This document shows, piece after piece, positions 51,963-62,100 of a stretch of 64,000 nt of DNA. The position numbers and the translations under genes are program-made. Numbering within the stretch: the stretch's first letter is position 1; every line of letters begins with the position of its first letter. Source of the DNA: Castellaniella sp044508625 (GTDB lineage: Bacteria > Pseudomonadota > Gammaproteobacteria > Burkholderiales > Burkholderiaceae_B); the NCBI GenBank assembly GCA_044508625.1, contig JBIQHJ010000011.1:1-64000 (forward strand), read 5' to 3'. Under the pieces are notes generated by a model, which saw only the letters and a program-made list of their open reading frames with translations, was not told the DNA's origin and did no database searches.

Positions 51963-53086
51963 CAGCGCGCGCCGGGCTCCGCGCCTCGCGCGGCCGCCGC
52001 GTCCCGATCGGCGCCGGCCTGCGCGGGCGCGATCCCCAGGCGCTCGCGCCGGTGGCCGCCGTCCTGGACGTTGCGGCACCAGTCCAGGTGGCCGAGATAC
52101 CACTGGACGGTCTTGCGCAGCCCCGATTCGAAGGTCTCGCGGGGCGTCCAGCCCAGCTCGCGCTGGATCCGGCCGGCATCGATGGCGTAGCGGGCATCGT
52201 GGCCCGGCCGGTCGGCGACGTGGGTGATCCGCTCGGCATAGGGGCGCACGCCCCGGGCGGCGGCCGGGGCCAGTTCCTCGAGCAGCGCGCAGATCGCCCG
52301 GACCACGTCGATGTTGCGGCGTTCGTTGTGCCCGCCGATGTTGTAGGTGCGCCCCGGCTCGCCGCGCTCGACCACGCATTGCAGGGCCCGGGCGTGGTCC
52401 TCGACGTACAGCCAGTCGCGCACCTGCAGGCCCTCGCCGTAGACCGGCAGGGGCTTGTCCTCGAGCGCGTTGAGGATCGTCAGCGGGATGAGCTTTTCGG
52501 GAAAATGATAGGGGCCGTAGTTGTTCGAGCAATTGCTCACCAGCACCGGCAGGCCGTAGGTCCGGTGCCAGGCCCGCACCAGGTGGTCGGCCCCCGCCTT
52601 GCTGGCGGAATAGGGCGAGCTGGGGGCGTAGGGCGTGGATTCGGTGAACAGGCCGCCCGTCTCGCCGAGATCGCCGTAGACCTCGTCGGTCGAGACGTGG
52701 TGAAAGCGGAACGCCGCGCGCGCGGGCGCGTCCAGCGTGCCCCAGTACTGGCGCGCGGCCTCCAGCAGCGTGTAGGTGCCCACCACATTGGTCTGGATGA
52801 AGGCCGCGGGGCCGTCGATCGAGCGGTCCACGTGGGACTCCGCCGCCAAGTGCATCACCGCGTCCGGCCGGTAATGGGCAAAGACCCGCGCCATCGCCGC
52901 GGCGTCGCAGATGTCGAGGCGCTCGAACACGTGGCGCGGATCGTCGCCGATCGGCCGCAGGGATTCGAGGTTGCCGGCGTAGGTCAGCTTGTCGACGTTG
53001 ACGACCGAATGGCCGGTGGCCAGGATCAGGTGGCGGACCAGGGCGGATCCGATGAATCCGGCGCCGCCGGTGACGAGGATCCTCAT
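51962..53086 (-). CDS. rmlB: dTDP-glucose 4,6-dehydratase
   Basis: RmlB converts dTDP-glucose to dTDP-4-keto-6-deoxyglucose. The 374-residue product has TGGAGFIGSALVRHL, HLAAESHVDRSI, STDEVYGDLG, the YSASK catalytic pair, NCSNNYGPYHFPEKLIP and RDWLYVEDHARA. The last 30 residues are an Ala/Arg/Gly-rich tail beyond the usual end. Four-base overlaps link it to the upstream family 25 glycosyltransferase and the downstream rmlD, giving a three-gene LPS-sugar operon. Confidence 0.93.
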   Translation of the reverse strand: MRILVTGGAGFIGSALVRHLILATGHSVVNVDKLTYAGNLESLRPIGDDPRHVFERLDICDAAAMARVFAHYRPDAVMHLAAESHVDRSIDGPAAFIQTNVVGTYTLLEAARQYWGTLDAPARAAFRFHHVSTDEVYGDLGETGGLFTESTPYAPSSPYSASKAGADHLVRAWHRTYGLPVLVSNCSNNYGPYHFPEKLIPLTILNALEDKPLPVYGEGLQVRDWLYVEDHARALQCVVERGEPGRTYNIGGHNERRNIDVVRAICALLEELAPAAARGVRPYAERITHVADRPGHDARYAIDAGRIQRELGWTPRETFESGLRKTVQWYLGHLDWCRNVQDGGHRRERLGIAPAQAGADRDAAAARGAEPGAR

Positions 53087-53862
53087 GTGCGCAGGCGCCG
53101 GTGGTGCAGGCGAAAGAGGGCGTTGTGGACGGCCTTGCGCAGGTTGTCGCGCAGCTTGAAGGCCTCGCGCCGCAGCCTGTCGTCCAGGCGGCGGGGCGCG
53201 CGCGCGCCCGGGCCCGTGATGTCGGACGCGGAATCGTCGTCGTGCGCCACGCAGGCGGGCCGCAGCTCGATCGATTCGACGCCGTGCTCGTAGAAGCGGA
53301 TCATGGTGTCGTCCACCGGGTATATCCAGATCTCGCAGTGGCGCAGCAGCGCCTCGGCCCCGGCCGGCGTGATCAGGTAGGCGACGGTGCGGAAATGGCC
53401 CTTGAGCTTTTTGTGCAGCACGAAGGGGCCCGCGCGGTCGACGGCCACGCTTGGGTCCCGCCCGCCCTTGTCGTTGCCGTGCAGCCACACCAGGGGCCAG
53501 CGCCGCGCGATCTCGGGCGCCAGGGCGAGGAAATCCCCGAAATTGGACCGCAGGATGGCATCGTCCTCGACGACGATCAGCGGTGCGCCCGATTCCACGC
53601 ATTCCCGCCACAGCAGGTAGTGGCTGGCAAAGCAGCCGAGCTGCGAGGGCTTGAGCGGATTGCCGCGGCCCTTGACGCGCTCTCGTGCCGCCGGGTCGTA
53701 GTGGCTGAACAGCGGATGGTCGGGCTGGCGGGCGCCGTGCACCGCGGGAAAGAAGCCGTAGGGATAATCGCCCAGCGGCGCCATCTGCGCGGCGAGGTGC
53801 TCGCGGCGGTCGGCGCGCGAGGGCAGGTTGACGATGCGGATCGGGATGCGGGCGTCGCTCAT
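53083..53862 (-). CDS. Glycosyltransferase family 25 (LPS biosynthesis)
   Basis: A 259-residue GT25-type transferase (LgtB/LpsA-like), which typically adds galactose or glucose in LPS outer core. It has the N-terminal IPIRIVNLPSRADRREHL, the QLGCFASHYLLW motif, IVVEDDAILRSNFGDFL with the nucleotide-sugar EDD site, and a middle AYLITPAGAEALL. It is first of an operon with rmlB and rmlD, pointing to a rhamnose- or deoxysugar-containing surface glycan. Donor and acceptor are unknown. Confidence 0.85.
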   Translation of the reverse strand: MSDARIPIRIVNLPSRADRREHLAAQMAPLGDYPYGFFPAVHGARQPDHPLFSHYDPAARERVKGRGNPLKPSQLGCFASHYLLWRECVESGAPLIVVEDDAILRSNFGDFLALAPEIARRWPLVWLHGNDKGGRDPSVAVDRAGPFVLHKKLKGHFRTVAYLITPAGAEALLRHCEIWIYPVDDTMIRFYEHGVESIELRPACVAHDDDSASDITGPGARAPRRLDDRLRREAFKLRDNLRKAVHNALFRLHHRRLRT

Positions 53863-53878
53863 GGGTGCCGGCGGCCTT

Positions 53879-55234
53879 CTAGAGCCGCTTGATGAAGACC
53901 AGGCTGTTGCGCGAGCGGTTGTAGTGCGCCTGCTTTTCCTTGGGCAGGTCCGAGATCCCGCCCTGCACGAAGCCGCGCTTGATGAACCAGTGCGAGGTGC
54001 GCGTGGTCAGCACGAACAGCCGGCGCGCGCCCATGGCGCGGGCGCGCGACTCGGCGTGGCGCAGCAGCATCTCGCCGTCGCCCGCGCCCTGCCATTCCTG
54101 GTGGACGATCAGGCACGCCATCTCGACCATGCCTTCCTCCAGGTAGGGGATCAGCGCCACGCAGCCGTAGATCACCCCGTCGTGCTCGAGCACCGTGAAG
54201 CGCTCGACCTCGCGCTCGATGGTGGCGCGCCCGCGGGGCACCAGCGTGCCGTCGGCCTCGAGCGGCTCGATGAGCTGGACGATGGCCCCCACGTCGTCGG
54301 GGCCCGCCGGCCGCAGGTCCTCGAGGGTGTCCTCGACCACCATGGTGCCCACGCCGTCGTGGGTGAAGATCTCGAGCAGGATGCTGCCGTCGAGCGTGTA
54401 GGGCACCAGGTGCGCGCGCGCCACGCCGCGCTTGATCGCGAGCGAGGCGTGGCGCAGGAACGAGCTGGTGTCCTCGTCGAGCGCATTCTGGGCCAGGAGC
54501 TCGTCGGCATCCTTGCGGGCGAGCTCGGTGTCCACCGAGCCGTCCTGCTCGGTGATGGTGCGGTTCTGGGTCAGGAAGATGAGCTTTTCGGCGCGCAGGG
54601 CGACGGCCGCGCTGGTGGCCAGGTCCTCCATGGCAAGGTTGAAGGCCTCGCCGGTGGGCGAGAATCCCAGGGGCGAGAGCAGCACGATGGCGCCCTGGCC
54701 GATGATGCTGCGCATCGCGTCCACGTCGAGCTTGCGCACCGTCCCGGCGCGCAGGTAGTCGACGCCGTCGATGACGCCGACCGGCCGCGCGGTGACGAAA
54801 TTGCCGGAGATCACGCGGATCTTGGCGTGCGACATCGGCGTGTTGGGCAATCCCTGGCTGAAGGCGGCCTCGATGTCGAGGCGGATCTCGCCCGCGGCCT
54901 CCTTGGCGCATTCGAGGGCCGCGGTGTCCGTGGGCTCGACCCCGCGGCCGAACTGGGTGGCCTGGCCCTTGAGCCGGAGCTGCTCGTTGACCTGCGGACG
55001 CGAGCCGTGGACCAGCACCAGCCGGATGCCCAGGGCCGACAGCAGCGACAGGTCGGCCACCAGGGGCTCGAGGGCGCCGTCGTTGATCAGCTCGCCGCCG
55101 AAGGCCACGACGAAGGTCTTGCCGCGGAAGTCGTGCACGTACGGCGCGACCTCGCGGAACCAGCGCACGAATTGCGCGGGGGCGAATTCGGGAGCGTCCT
55201 GGGCGGAATAGGTGTCGGTGTCGGGCGTCGTCAT
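53879..55234 (-). CDS. argA: Amino-acid N-acetyltransferase (N-acetylglutamate synthase)
   Basis: ArgA acetylates glutamate to begin arginine synthesis. The 451-residue product has an amino-acid-kinase-like domain (about 20-290; FVVAFGGELINDG and LVLVHGSRPQVNEQL), which binds arginine for feedback inhibition, and a C-terminal GNAT domain (QEWQGAGDGEMLLRHAESRA and the C-terminal SDLPKEKQAHYNRSRNS). The ATG at 55234 gives MTTPDTDTYS; the frame extends 18 codons upstream into the divergent promoter. It is adjacent and divergent to hrpA, an arrangement seen in Bordetella relatives. Confidence 0.94.
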   Translation of the reverse strand: MTTPDTDTYSAQDAPEFAPAQFVRWFREVAPYVHDFRGKTFVVAFGGELINDGALEPLVADLSLLSALGIRLVLVHGSRPQVNEQLRLKGQATQFGRGVEPTDTAALECAKEAAGEIRLDIEAAFSQGLPNTPMSHAKIRVISGNFVTARPVGVIDGVDYLRAGTVRKLDVDAMRSIIGQGAIVLLSPLGFSPTGEAFNLAMEDLATSAAVALRAEKLIFLTQNRTITEQDGSVDTELARKDADELLAQNALDEDTSSFLRHASLAIKRGVARAHLVPYTLDGSILLEIFTHDGVGTMVVEDTLEDLRPAGPDDVGAIVQLIEPLEADGTLVPRGRATIEREVERFTVLEHDGVIYGCVALIPYLEEGMVEMACLIVHQEWQGAGDGEMLLRHAESRARAMGARRLFVLTTRTSHWFIKRGFVQGGISDLPKEKQAHYNRSRNSLVFIKRL

Positions 55235-55270
55235 GGCGTCGGGTCGTGGCCGTGGAGGAGTCGAGCCAAA

Positions 55271-55278
55271 ATTATAAT
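55271..55278. promoter_or_regulatory. Palindromic ATTATAAT -10 shared by argA and hrpA
   Basis: ATTATAAT is a perfect palindrome that supplies a consensus TATAAT on both strands, 26 nt before the hrpA ATG at 55304 and 36 nt before the argA ATG. No clear -35 is visible for hrpA, and only weak ones for argA. Confidence 0.45.
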
Positions 55279-55303
55279 GACCGATCATCTCATCCGGGTA
55301 ACC

Positions 55304-58300
55304 ATGGATTCATCCGAAAAGCCACACCGGCGCGCCACGGCGGCCGCACTCGCGGATCGGCCGCTGCCGGCCCTGAACTATCTCGAGGAACTGCCCGTCA
55401 GCGCCCGGCGGCAGGACATCGCGCGCGCGATCGCCGCCCACCAGGTGGTGATCGTCTGCGGCGAGACCGGCTCGGGCAAGACCACGCAGTTGCCCAAGAT
55501 CTGCCTCGAGCTGGGCCGCGGCCGCCGGGGCATGATCGGCCACACCCAGCCCCGGCGGCTGGCGGCGACCTCGGTGGCGCAGCGCGTGGCCGAGGAACTG
55601 GGCACCGAGCTGGGCGACTGGGTGGGCTACCAGATCCGCTTCAGCGAGCGCGCGGGGCCGTCCACGGCCATCAAGCTCATGACCGACGGGATCCTGCTCG
55701 CCGAATCCCAGCGCGATCCGCTGCTGCGCCGCTACGACACCCTGATCATCGACGAGGCGCACGAGCGCAGCCTGAACATCGATTTCCTGCTGGGCTTCCT
55801 CAAGCGCCTCCTGGCCCGCCGCAAGGACCTGAAGCTGATCATCACCTCGGCGACGATCGACGCCGAGCGCTTCGCCCGGCACTTCGGCGAGGGCGGGCGG
55901 CCGGCGCCGGTGATCGAGGTCTCCGGCCGGCTCCATCCCGTCGAGATCCTGTACCGTCCGGTGATGGACCCCGCGGCGCGGGGGGCGGACGGCGCGCCGG
56001 CGCCGGCGCGCGACGAGGAGCGCGACCTGATCGACGCCGTGGTCGACGGCGTGGACGAGTGCGCGCGCCACGGGACGGGCGACGTGCTGGTGTTCCTGCC
56101 CGGCGAGCGCGAGATCCGCGAGTGCGCGGAGGCGCTGCGCAAGCGCCATCCCGCCGGCGCCGTCATCCTGCCCCTGTACGCGCGCCTGTCGCGCGCCGAG
56201 CAGGAAGGGATCTTCCGCCCCGGCGGCAACGCGCGCCGCATCGTGCTGGCCACGAACGTGGCCGAGACCTCGCTGACGGTGCCGGGGATCCGCTACGTGG
56301 TCGACAGCGGCCTGGCGCGCATCAAGCGCTATTCCTGGCGCAGCAAGGTCGAGCAGCTCCGCATCGAGCCCATCAGCCAGGCCTCGGCCAACCAGCGCGC
56401 CGGCCGCTGCGGGCGCGTGGGTCCGGGGGTCTGCCTGAGGCTTTACGCCGAGGACGATTTCAAGCGCAGGCCGCCCTTCACCGACCCCGAGATCCTGCGC
56501 TCGTCGCTCGCCTCGGTGATCCTGCGCATGAAGGCGCTGCGCCTGGACGACGTCGAGGCCTTTCCCTTCGTCGATCCGCCGACCGGCCGCGCCGTGGCCG
56601 ACGGCTACCAGATCCTGCAAGAGCTGGGCGCCCTGGACGCGGGCAACCGCCTGACGCCGGTCGGCCAGTCGCTGGCCCGCCTGCCCGTGGATCCCCGGGT
56701 GGGCCGCATGATCCTCGCGGCGCGCGAGCAGCAATGCCTGGCCGAGATCCTGGTCATCGCCTCGGCCCTCTCGGTGCAGGATCCGCGCGACCGGCCCATG
56801 CAGGCGCGCGAGGCGGCCGAGGCCGCCCACGCCCGCTTCAACGACGGACGGTCCGAGTTCATGTCCTGGCTCAAGCTCTGGACCTGGTATGGCGAGCAGG
56901 TGGCGCACAAGGCCTCGCAGCGCAAGCTCGTCGAGCGGTTGCGCGCCGCCTTCCTCTCGCCCGTGCGGCTGCGGGAATGGCACGACATCCATGCGCAGCT
57001 CCTGGCGCTGGCGGGCGAGCAGGGCTGGCGCCTCAACCAGGCGCCGGCGACGATCGAGCAGATTCACATGGCCCTGCTGGCCGGGCTGCTGGGCAACATC
57101 GGCATGAAGGGCGACGGTGAGCTGTACCAGGGCGCGCGCGACATCCGCTTCGCCATCCACCCCGGCTCGCCCCTGCAAAAAAAGGCCGGGCGCTGGGTCC
57201 TGGCCGGCGAGCTGGTCGAGACCACGCGCCTGTACGCGCGCTGCGTGGCGCGCATCGAGCCGGCCTGGATCGAGCGCGCCGGCGCCCACCTGCTGCGGCG
57301 CGCCTGGTCGGATCCGCGCTGGGAGCGCAAGGCGGGCCAGGTGGTCGCCAACGAGCGCGGCACGGTCCACGGCCTGCCGGTGTACACGGGGCGGCGGGTG
57401 CACTACGGCCGGATCGATCCGGCGGCGGCGCGCGAGATCTTCATCCGCGACGCCCTGGTGCCCGGCGACATCGACACCACGCTGCCTTTCGTCGCCCACA
57501 ACCGCAAGCTGATCGCCTCCATCGAGCGGCTCGAGCACCAGAGCCGCCGGCCGGACATCCTGGTCGACGACGCCCTGATCCAGGCCTTCTACGAGCGCCA
57601 GATTCCCGCCGACGTGTGCCAGACCGCGACCCTGGAAAAGTGGGCGGCCGGCCTGGACGCGGCCGCGGCGGCCCGGCTGATGCTGACGCGCGAGGACCTG
57701 ATGCGCCACGACGCGGCCGGGGTGACCACCGACGTGTTCCCCCGGCGCCTGAAGCGCGCGGGCGTCGAGATGGCCGTGGACTATCACTTCGAGCCCGGCT
57801 CGCCGCGCGACGGCATGACCCTGACCGTCCCGCTGTTCGCCCTCAACCAGCTCGACGCGGCCGCCTGCGAGTGGCTGGTGCCGGGCATGCTCAAGGAAAA
57901 GGTCCACCTGCTGCTGAAGTCGCTGCCGCAGAAGCTCCGCCGCCACTGCGTGCCCCTGCCCGATTACGCGGCGGGCTTCCACGAGCGCTGGTTCGAGCGC
58001 GCCTCGGATCCCGACATCGGCCTGCTCGAGGCCCTGATCCAGGACATCTGGGCGCAGCGCAAGGTGCGCGTCCAGACCGCGGATTTCAAGCTCGAGACCC
58101 TGCCGGCGCATCTGTTCATGAACTTCAAGGTGGTCGACGAGCACGGCCGCATGCTCTCGGGCGGGCGCAACCTGGATCAACTGCGCGCCGAGCACGGCCG
58201 CCAGGCCCAGGCCTCCTTCCAGCAGGTGGCCGCCCATGACCGCGAGGTGGCGCAGGCGCTCGCCCACGAGGGCCTGACGGCCTGGACCTTCGGACCCCTG

Positions 58301-59113
58301 CCCGAGCTGCTCGAGATCCACCGCAAGGGCCAGTCCTTCATCGGCTATCCGGCCCTGCGCGACCGGGGCGAGTCCTGCGACCTGGACGTGTTCGACGATC
58401 CGCGCGAGGCGCGCCGCGAGCACCGCGCTGGCCTGCGCCGCCTGTTCCGGATCGCCCTGCGCGAGCAGGTCCGCTACCTGGAAAAGAACCCGCCCGAGCT
58501 GACCCGGATGGGGATGCTGTACATGGACCTCGGCACCCAGCAGGAGCTGCGCGACCAGATCATCGACTGCGCCCTGGACCAGGCCTGCCTGGCCGAGCCC
58601 TGGCCCGAGGACGCCGACGCCTTCGAGCAGCGCCGCGAGCAGGGCAAGGGGCGCCTCAACCTGCTCGCGCAGGAGATCGCCCGGCTGGCTGGACAGATCC
58701 TCGCCGAGCGGGCGGCCCTGCACAAGAAACTGCCCCAGGCCAGGCCCTGGTCCGAGGCCCACGAGGACTTGCGCGCCCAGGAGGCGGCCCTGGTGGGCAA
58801 GTGGTTCCTGCGCGACACGCCCTACGAGCAGTTGCGCCATTTCCCGCGCTATCTCAAGGCCGCCCAGGTGCGCATCGACAAGCTGCGCGAGGACCCGGCG
58901 CGCGACGCCCAGGCCATGGCCGGGATCGCCGCGCTCGAGGCCCCGTGGCGGCGCGCGCGCGCCGCCCTCAAGGGGGCGCCGGACCAGCGGCTGGACGACT
59001 TCCGCTGGCAGCTCGAGGAGCTGCGCGTGGCGCTCTACGCGCAGGCGCTGCGCACGCCCTATCCCGTCTCGGTCAAGCGCCTGCAGAAGGCCTGGGCCGC
59101 CATGCCGCGGTAG
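55304..59113 (+). CDS. hrpA: ATP-dependent RNA helicase HrpA
   Basis: HrpA is a large DEAH-box RNA helicase implicated in mRNA processing and ribosome rescue. The 1269-residue product has motif I GETGSGKTTQ, TQPRRLAA, motif II DEAHERSLN, SATIDAERF, and motif VI QRAGRCGRVG, then the helicase-associated and OB domains and the long C-terminal region with the C-terminal QLEELRVALYAQALRTPYPVSVKRL. The ATG at 55304 is chosen because an ATG at 55277 overlaps the TATAAT; the same frame runs open far upstream across argA without meaning. Length matches E. coli HrpA (1300). Confidence 0.95.
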   Translation: MDSSEKPHRRATAAALADRPLPALNYLEELPVSARRQDIARAIAAHQVVIVCGETGSGKTTQLPKICLELGRGRRGMIGHTQPRRLAATSVAQRVAEELGTELGDWVGYQIRFSERAGPSTAIKLMTDGILLAESQRDPLLRRYDTLIIDEAHERSLNIDFLLGFLKRLLARRKDLKLIITSATIDAERFARHFGEGGRPAPVIEVSGRLHPVEILYRPVMDPAARGADGAPAPARDEERDLIDAVVDGVDECARHGTGDVLVFLPGEREIRECAEALRKRHPAGAVILPLYARLSRAEQEGIFRPGGNARRIVLATNVAETSLTVPGIRYVVDSGLARIKRYSWRSKVEQLRIEPISQASANQRAGRCGRVGPGVCLRLYAEDDFKRRPPFTDPEILRSSLASVILRMKALRLDDVEAFPFVDPPTGRAVADGYQILQELGALDAGNRLTPVGQSLARLPVDPRVGRMILAAREQQCLAEILVIASALSVQDPRDRPMQAREAAEAAHARFNDGRSEFMSWLKLWTWYGEQVAHKASQRKLVERLRAAFLSPVRLREWHDIHAQLLALAGEQGWRLNQAPATIEQIHMALLAGLLGNIGMKGDGELYQGARDIRFAIHPGSPLQKKAGRWVLAGELVETTRLYARCVARIEPAWIERAGAHLLRRAWSDPRWERKAGQVVANERGTVHGLPVYTGRRVHYGRIDPAAAREIFIRDALVPGDIDTTLPFVAHNRKLIASIERLEHQSRRPDILVDDALIQAFYERQIPADVCQTATLEKWAAGLDAAAAARLMLTREDLMRHDAAGVTTDVFPRRLKRAGVEMAVDYHFEPGSPRDGMTLTVPLFALNQLDAAACEWLVPGMLKEKVHLLLKSLPQKLRRHCVPLPDYAAGFHERWFERASDPDIGLLEALIQDIWAQRKVRVQTADFKLETLPAHLFMNFKVVDEHGRMLSGGRNLDQLRAEHGRQAQASFQQVAAHDREVAQALAHEGLTAWTFGPLPELLEIHRKGQSFIGYPALRDRGESCDLDVFDDPREARREHRAGLRRLFRIALREQVRYLEKNPPELTRMGMLYMDLGTQQELRDQIIDCALDQACLAEPWPEDADAFEQRREQGKGRLNLLAQEIARLAGQILAERAALHKKLPQARPWSEAHEDLRAQEAALVGKWFLRDTPYEQLRHFPRYLKAAQVRIDKLREDPARDAQAMAGIAALEAPWRRARAALKGAPDQRLDDFRWQLEELRVALYAQALRTPYPVSVKRLQKAWAAMPR

Positions 59114-59115
59114 CG

Positions 59116-59147
59116 CCGCGCCGCGGGCCGCCGGATCCGCGGCGCGG
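59116..59147. terminator. GC-rich perfect hairpin after hrpA
   Basis: CCGCGCCGCGG and CCGCGGCGCGG form a perfect 11-bp stem around a 10-nt loop, starting 3 nt after the hrpA stop. There is no T-run, so it may be a mRNA 3'-protecting hairpin or a Rho-assisted terminator. Confidence 0.4.
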
Positions 59148-59171
59148 AGGCTCGTCCCGGGCTTCCCTAGG

Positions 59172-59177
59172 TACAAT
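59172..59177 (+). promoter_or_regulatory. Putative -10 box of dnaE, 9 nt before the ATG
   Basis: GTACAAT (TACAAT, five of six) lies only 9 nt before the dnaE ATG, so initiation here would give an almost leaderless mRNA. A -35 is not recognisable. Confidence 0.33.
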
Positions 59178-59186
59178 CATCCGACC

Positions 59187-62100
59187 ATGACCATGAACCC
59201 AGACACCCCCCTGTTCGTCCACCTGCGCGCCCACTCGGAATTCTCGGTGGTCGACGGCATCGCGCGCATCCCCGACCTGGTCGGGCGGGCGGTGGCCTTC
59301 GGGCAGCCCGCGCTGGCCCTGACGGACCTGGGCAATCTGTTCGGTCTCATCAAGTTCTACAAGGCCGCGCGCAAGGCCGGGATCAAGCCGATCGCCGGCT
59401 GCGATGCCTGGCTGCAGAATCCCGCCGATCGCGACAAGCCCCACCGGATCGTCCTGCTGGCGAGCGGCCATGGCGCCTACCTCGCCCTGTGCGAGCTGCT
59501 GAGCCGCGCCTGGACCGAGAACGGCTACCGCGGGCGGGCCGAGCTGCGGCGCGAGTGGCTTGACGGCGCCAGCGGCCTGATCGTCCTCTCGGGCGGCCGG
59601 GCGGGGGACGTGGGGCAGGCGCTCGAGGCCGGCCGCGCCGAGGAGGCCGCCCAGCTCGCCCGCCGCTGGGCGGCGGATTTTCCGGGCAGCTTTTTCATCG
59701 AGCTGCAGCGCGCGGGCTTCGACGGCGACGAGGCCTACGTGCAGGCCGCCGTGCGCCTGGCCGCGGCCGAGGGCCTGCCGGTCGTGGCCACGCATCCCAT
59801 CCAGTTCATCGAGCGGGGCGACTTCCGCGCGCACGAGGCGCGCGTGTGCATCGCCGAGGGGGAACTGCTGGGCAATCCCCGACGGGTGCGGCGCTTCACC
59901 CCCGAGCAGTACATGCCCGACAGCATCGAGATGGCGCGGCGGTTTGCCGACGTGCCCTCGGCCCTGGCCAACACCGTGCAGATCGCCCGGCGCTGCAACC
60001 TCACGCTCGAGCTCGGCCACCCGCAGTTGCCGCGCTTCCCGACGCCCGACGGGGTGACGCTGGACGACTACCTGCACGAGCTCGCGCGCCAGGGGCTGGA
60101 GCGGCGCCTGGTGCAGCTCTATCCCGACGAGGACGAGCGCGCCCGGCGGGCGCCGGCCTACCGCGAGCGGCTTGAGCTCGAGTGCAAGACCATCATCGGC
60201 ATGGGATTCCCGGGCTACTTCCTGATCGTGCAGGACTTCATCAACTGGGGCAAGAGCCACGGCGTGCCCGTGGGCCCCGGGCGCGGCTCGGGGGCGGGCT
60301 CGCTGGTCGCCTACAGCCTGGGCATCACCGACCTCGACCCCCTGCGCTACGACCTGCTGTTCGAGCGCTTCCTGAATCCGGAGCGGGTCTCGATGCCCGA
60401 CTTCGACGTCGATTTCTGCCAGGACAACCGCGAGAGGGTGATCGACTACGTCAAGGAAAAATACGGCCGCGAGGCGGTGAGCCAGATCGCGACCTTCGGC
60501 ACGCTGGGCGCCAAGGCCGTGGTGCGCGACGTGGGCCGGGTGCTCGAGATGCCCTACAGCGTCTGCGACAACCTGTCCAAGATGATCCCCTTCAATCCGG
60601 CGGATCCCTGGACGCTCGACCGCACGCTCGCGCAAGAGCCCGCCTTCAAAGAGCGCTACGACAGCGACGAGGAGATCCGCGCCCTGATCGACCTGGCGCG
60701 GCCCCTCGAGGGCCTGACGCGCAATATCGGCATGCACGCGGGCGGGGTGCTGATCGCCCCCGGCAAGCTGACCGATTTCTGCCCCCTCTACTGCCAGCCG
60801 GGCAGCGAATCCAGCGTCGTCTCGCAGTTCGACAAGGACGACGTCGAGGCGGCCGGGCTGGTGAAGTTCGACTTCCTGGGCCTGCGCAACCTGACGATCC
60901 TCGACTGGGCCGTGCGCTACGTGCGCCAGTTCAACCCCGGCAAGCGCGACTTCGACCTCATGAGCCTGCCGCTGGACGACCCGGCGACCTATGCGCTGCT
61001 GTCCGAGGCCAACACCACGGCGGTGTTCCAGCTCGAATCGCGCGGCATGAAGGAATTGCTCAAGGACATGCGGCCCAACACCTTCGAGGACGTGATCGCC
61101 CTGCTGGCGCTGTTCCGCCCGGGGCCGCTGGAATCCGGCATGGTGGTGGACTTCGTCAACCGCAAGCACGGGCGGGCGGAGGTCGATTATTTCCATCCCG
61201 ATCTCGAACCCGTCCTCAAGAGCACCTACGGGGTCATCGTCTACCAGGAACAGGTGATGCTGATCTCGCAGATCATCGGCGGCTATTCCCTGGGCGGCGC
61301 CGACCTGCTGCGCCGCGCCATGGGCAAGAAGAAGCCCGAGGAAATGGCCAAGCACCGGGTCACCTTCCAGGAGGGCGCGGTCGCCAAGGGCTACGACGCC
61401 GAGCTCGCCGCCCATTTGTTCGATCTCATGGAAAAGTTCGCGGGCTATGGCTTCAACAAGAGCCACTCGGCCGCCTACGCCCTGATTTCCTACCAGACGG
61501 CCTGGCTCAAGGTCCATCATCCGGCCGAATTCCTCGCCGCGACCATGCTCTCGGACATGGACGACACCGACAAGGTGCAGGTGTTCTGGCGCGACGCCGT
61601 GGCCAACAAGGTGGCCGTGCTGCCGCCCGACATCAATGCCTCGGCGTATCGCTTCGAGCCGGTCGAGGACGAATGCACCGCGCGCGGCGAGCCGCCGCGC
61701 ACCATCCGCTATGGGCTGGGGGCCGTCAAGGGCACGGGCCAGTCCGCGGTCGAGGAGATCCTGCGCGCCCGCGAGGCGGGCGGGCCGTTCGCGAGCCTCT
61801 TTGATTTCTGCGCGCGGGTCGACCGCCACACGGTCAACCGCCGCTGCATCGAGGCCCTGATCCGCGCGGGCGCCTTCGACACGCTCGAGCCCAACCGGGC
61901 GGCCCTGATCGAGACGCTGGGCAGCGCCATCGAGGCGGCCGAGCAGGCCGAGCGCAATGCCAACCAGGCGTCCCTGTTCGACGACGATGCCGGCCAGGTG
62001 GTGGCCGGCGAGCTCGCCCGCGTCGCGCCCTGGGACTTGCAGACCCGCCTGACCGAGGAAAAGACGGCCCTGGGCTTTTATTTCAGCGGACATTTGTTCG

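Noticed and set aside
53828..55303. Extension of the hrpA frame 1.5 kb upstream across argA
   Set aside because: The extension is antisense to argA, a certain gene, and HrpA's normal N-terminus begins near 55304.
55310..59176. Open frame of 1288 codons on the minus strand opposite hrpA
   Set aside because: Shadow of hrpA codon bias; composition (His, Gln, Ala, Val, Arg) and lack of family motifs argue against coding.
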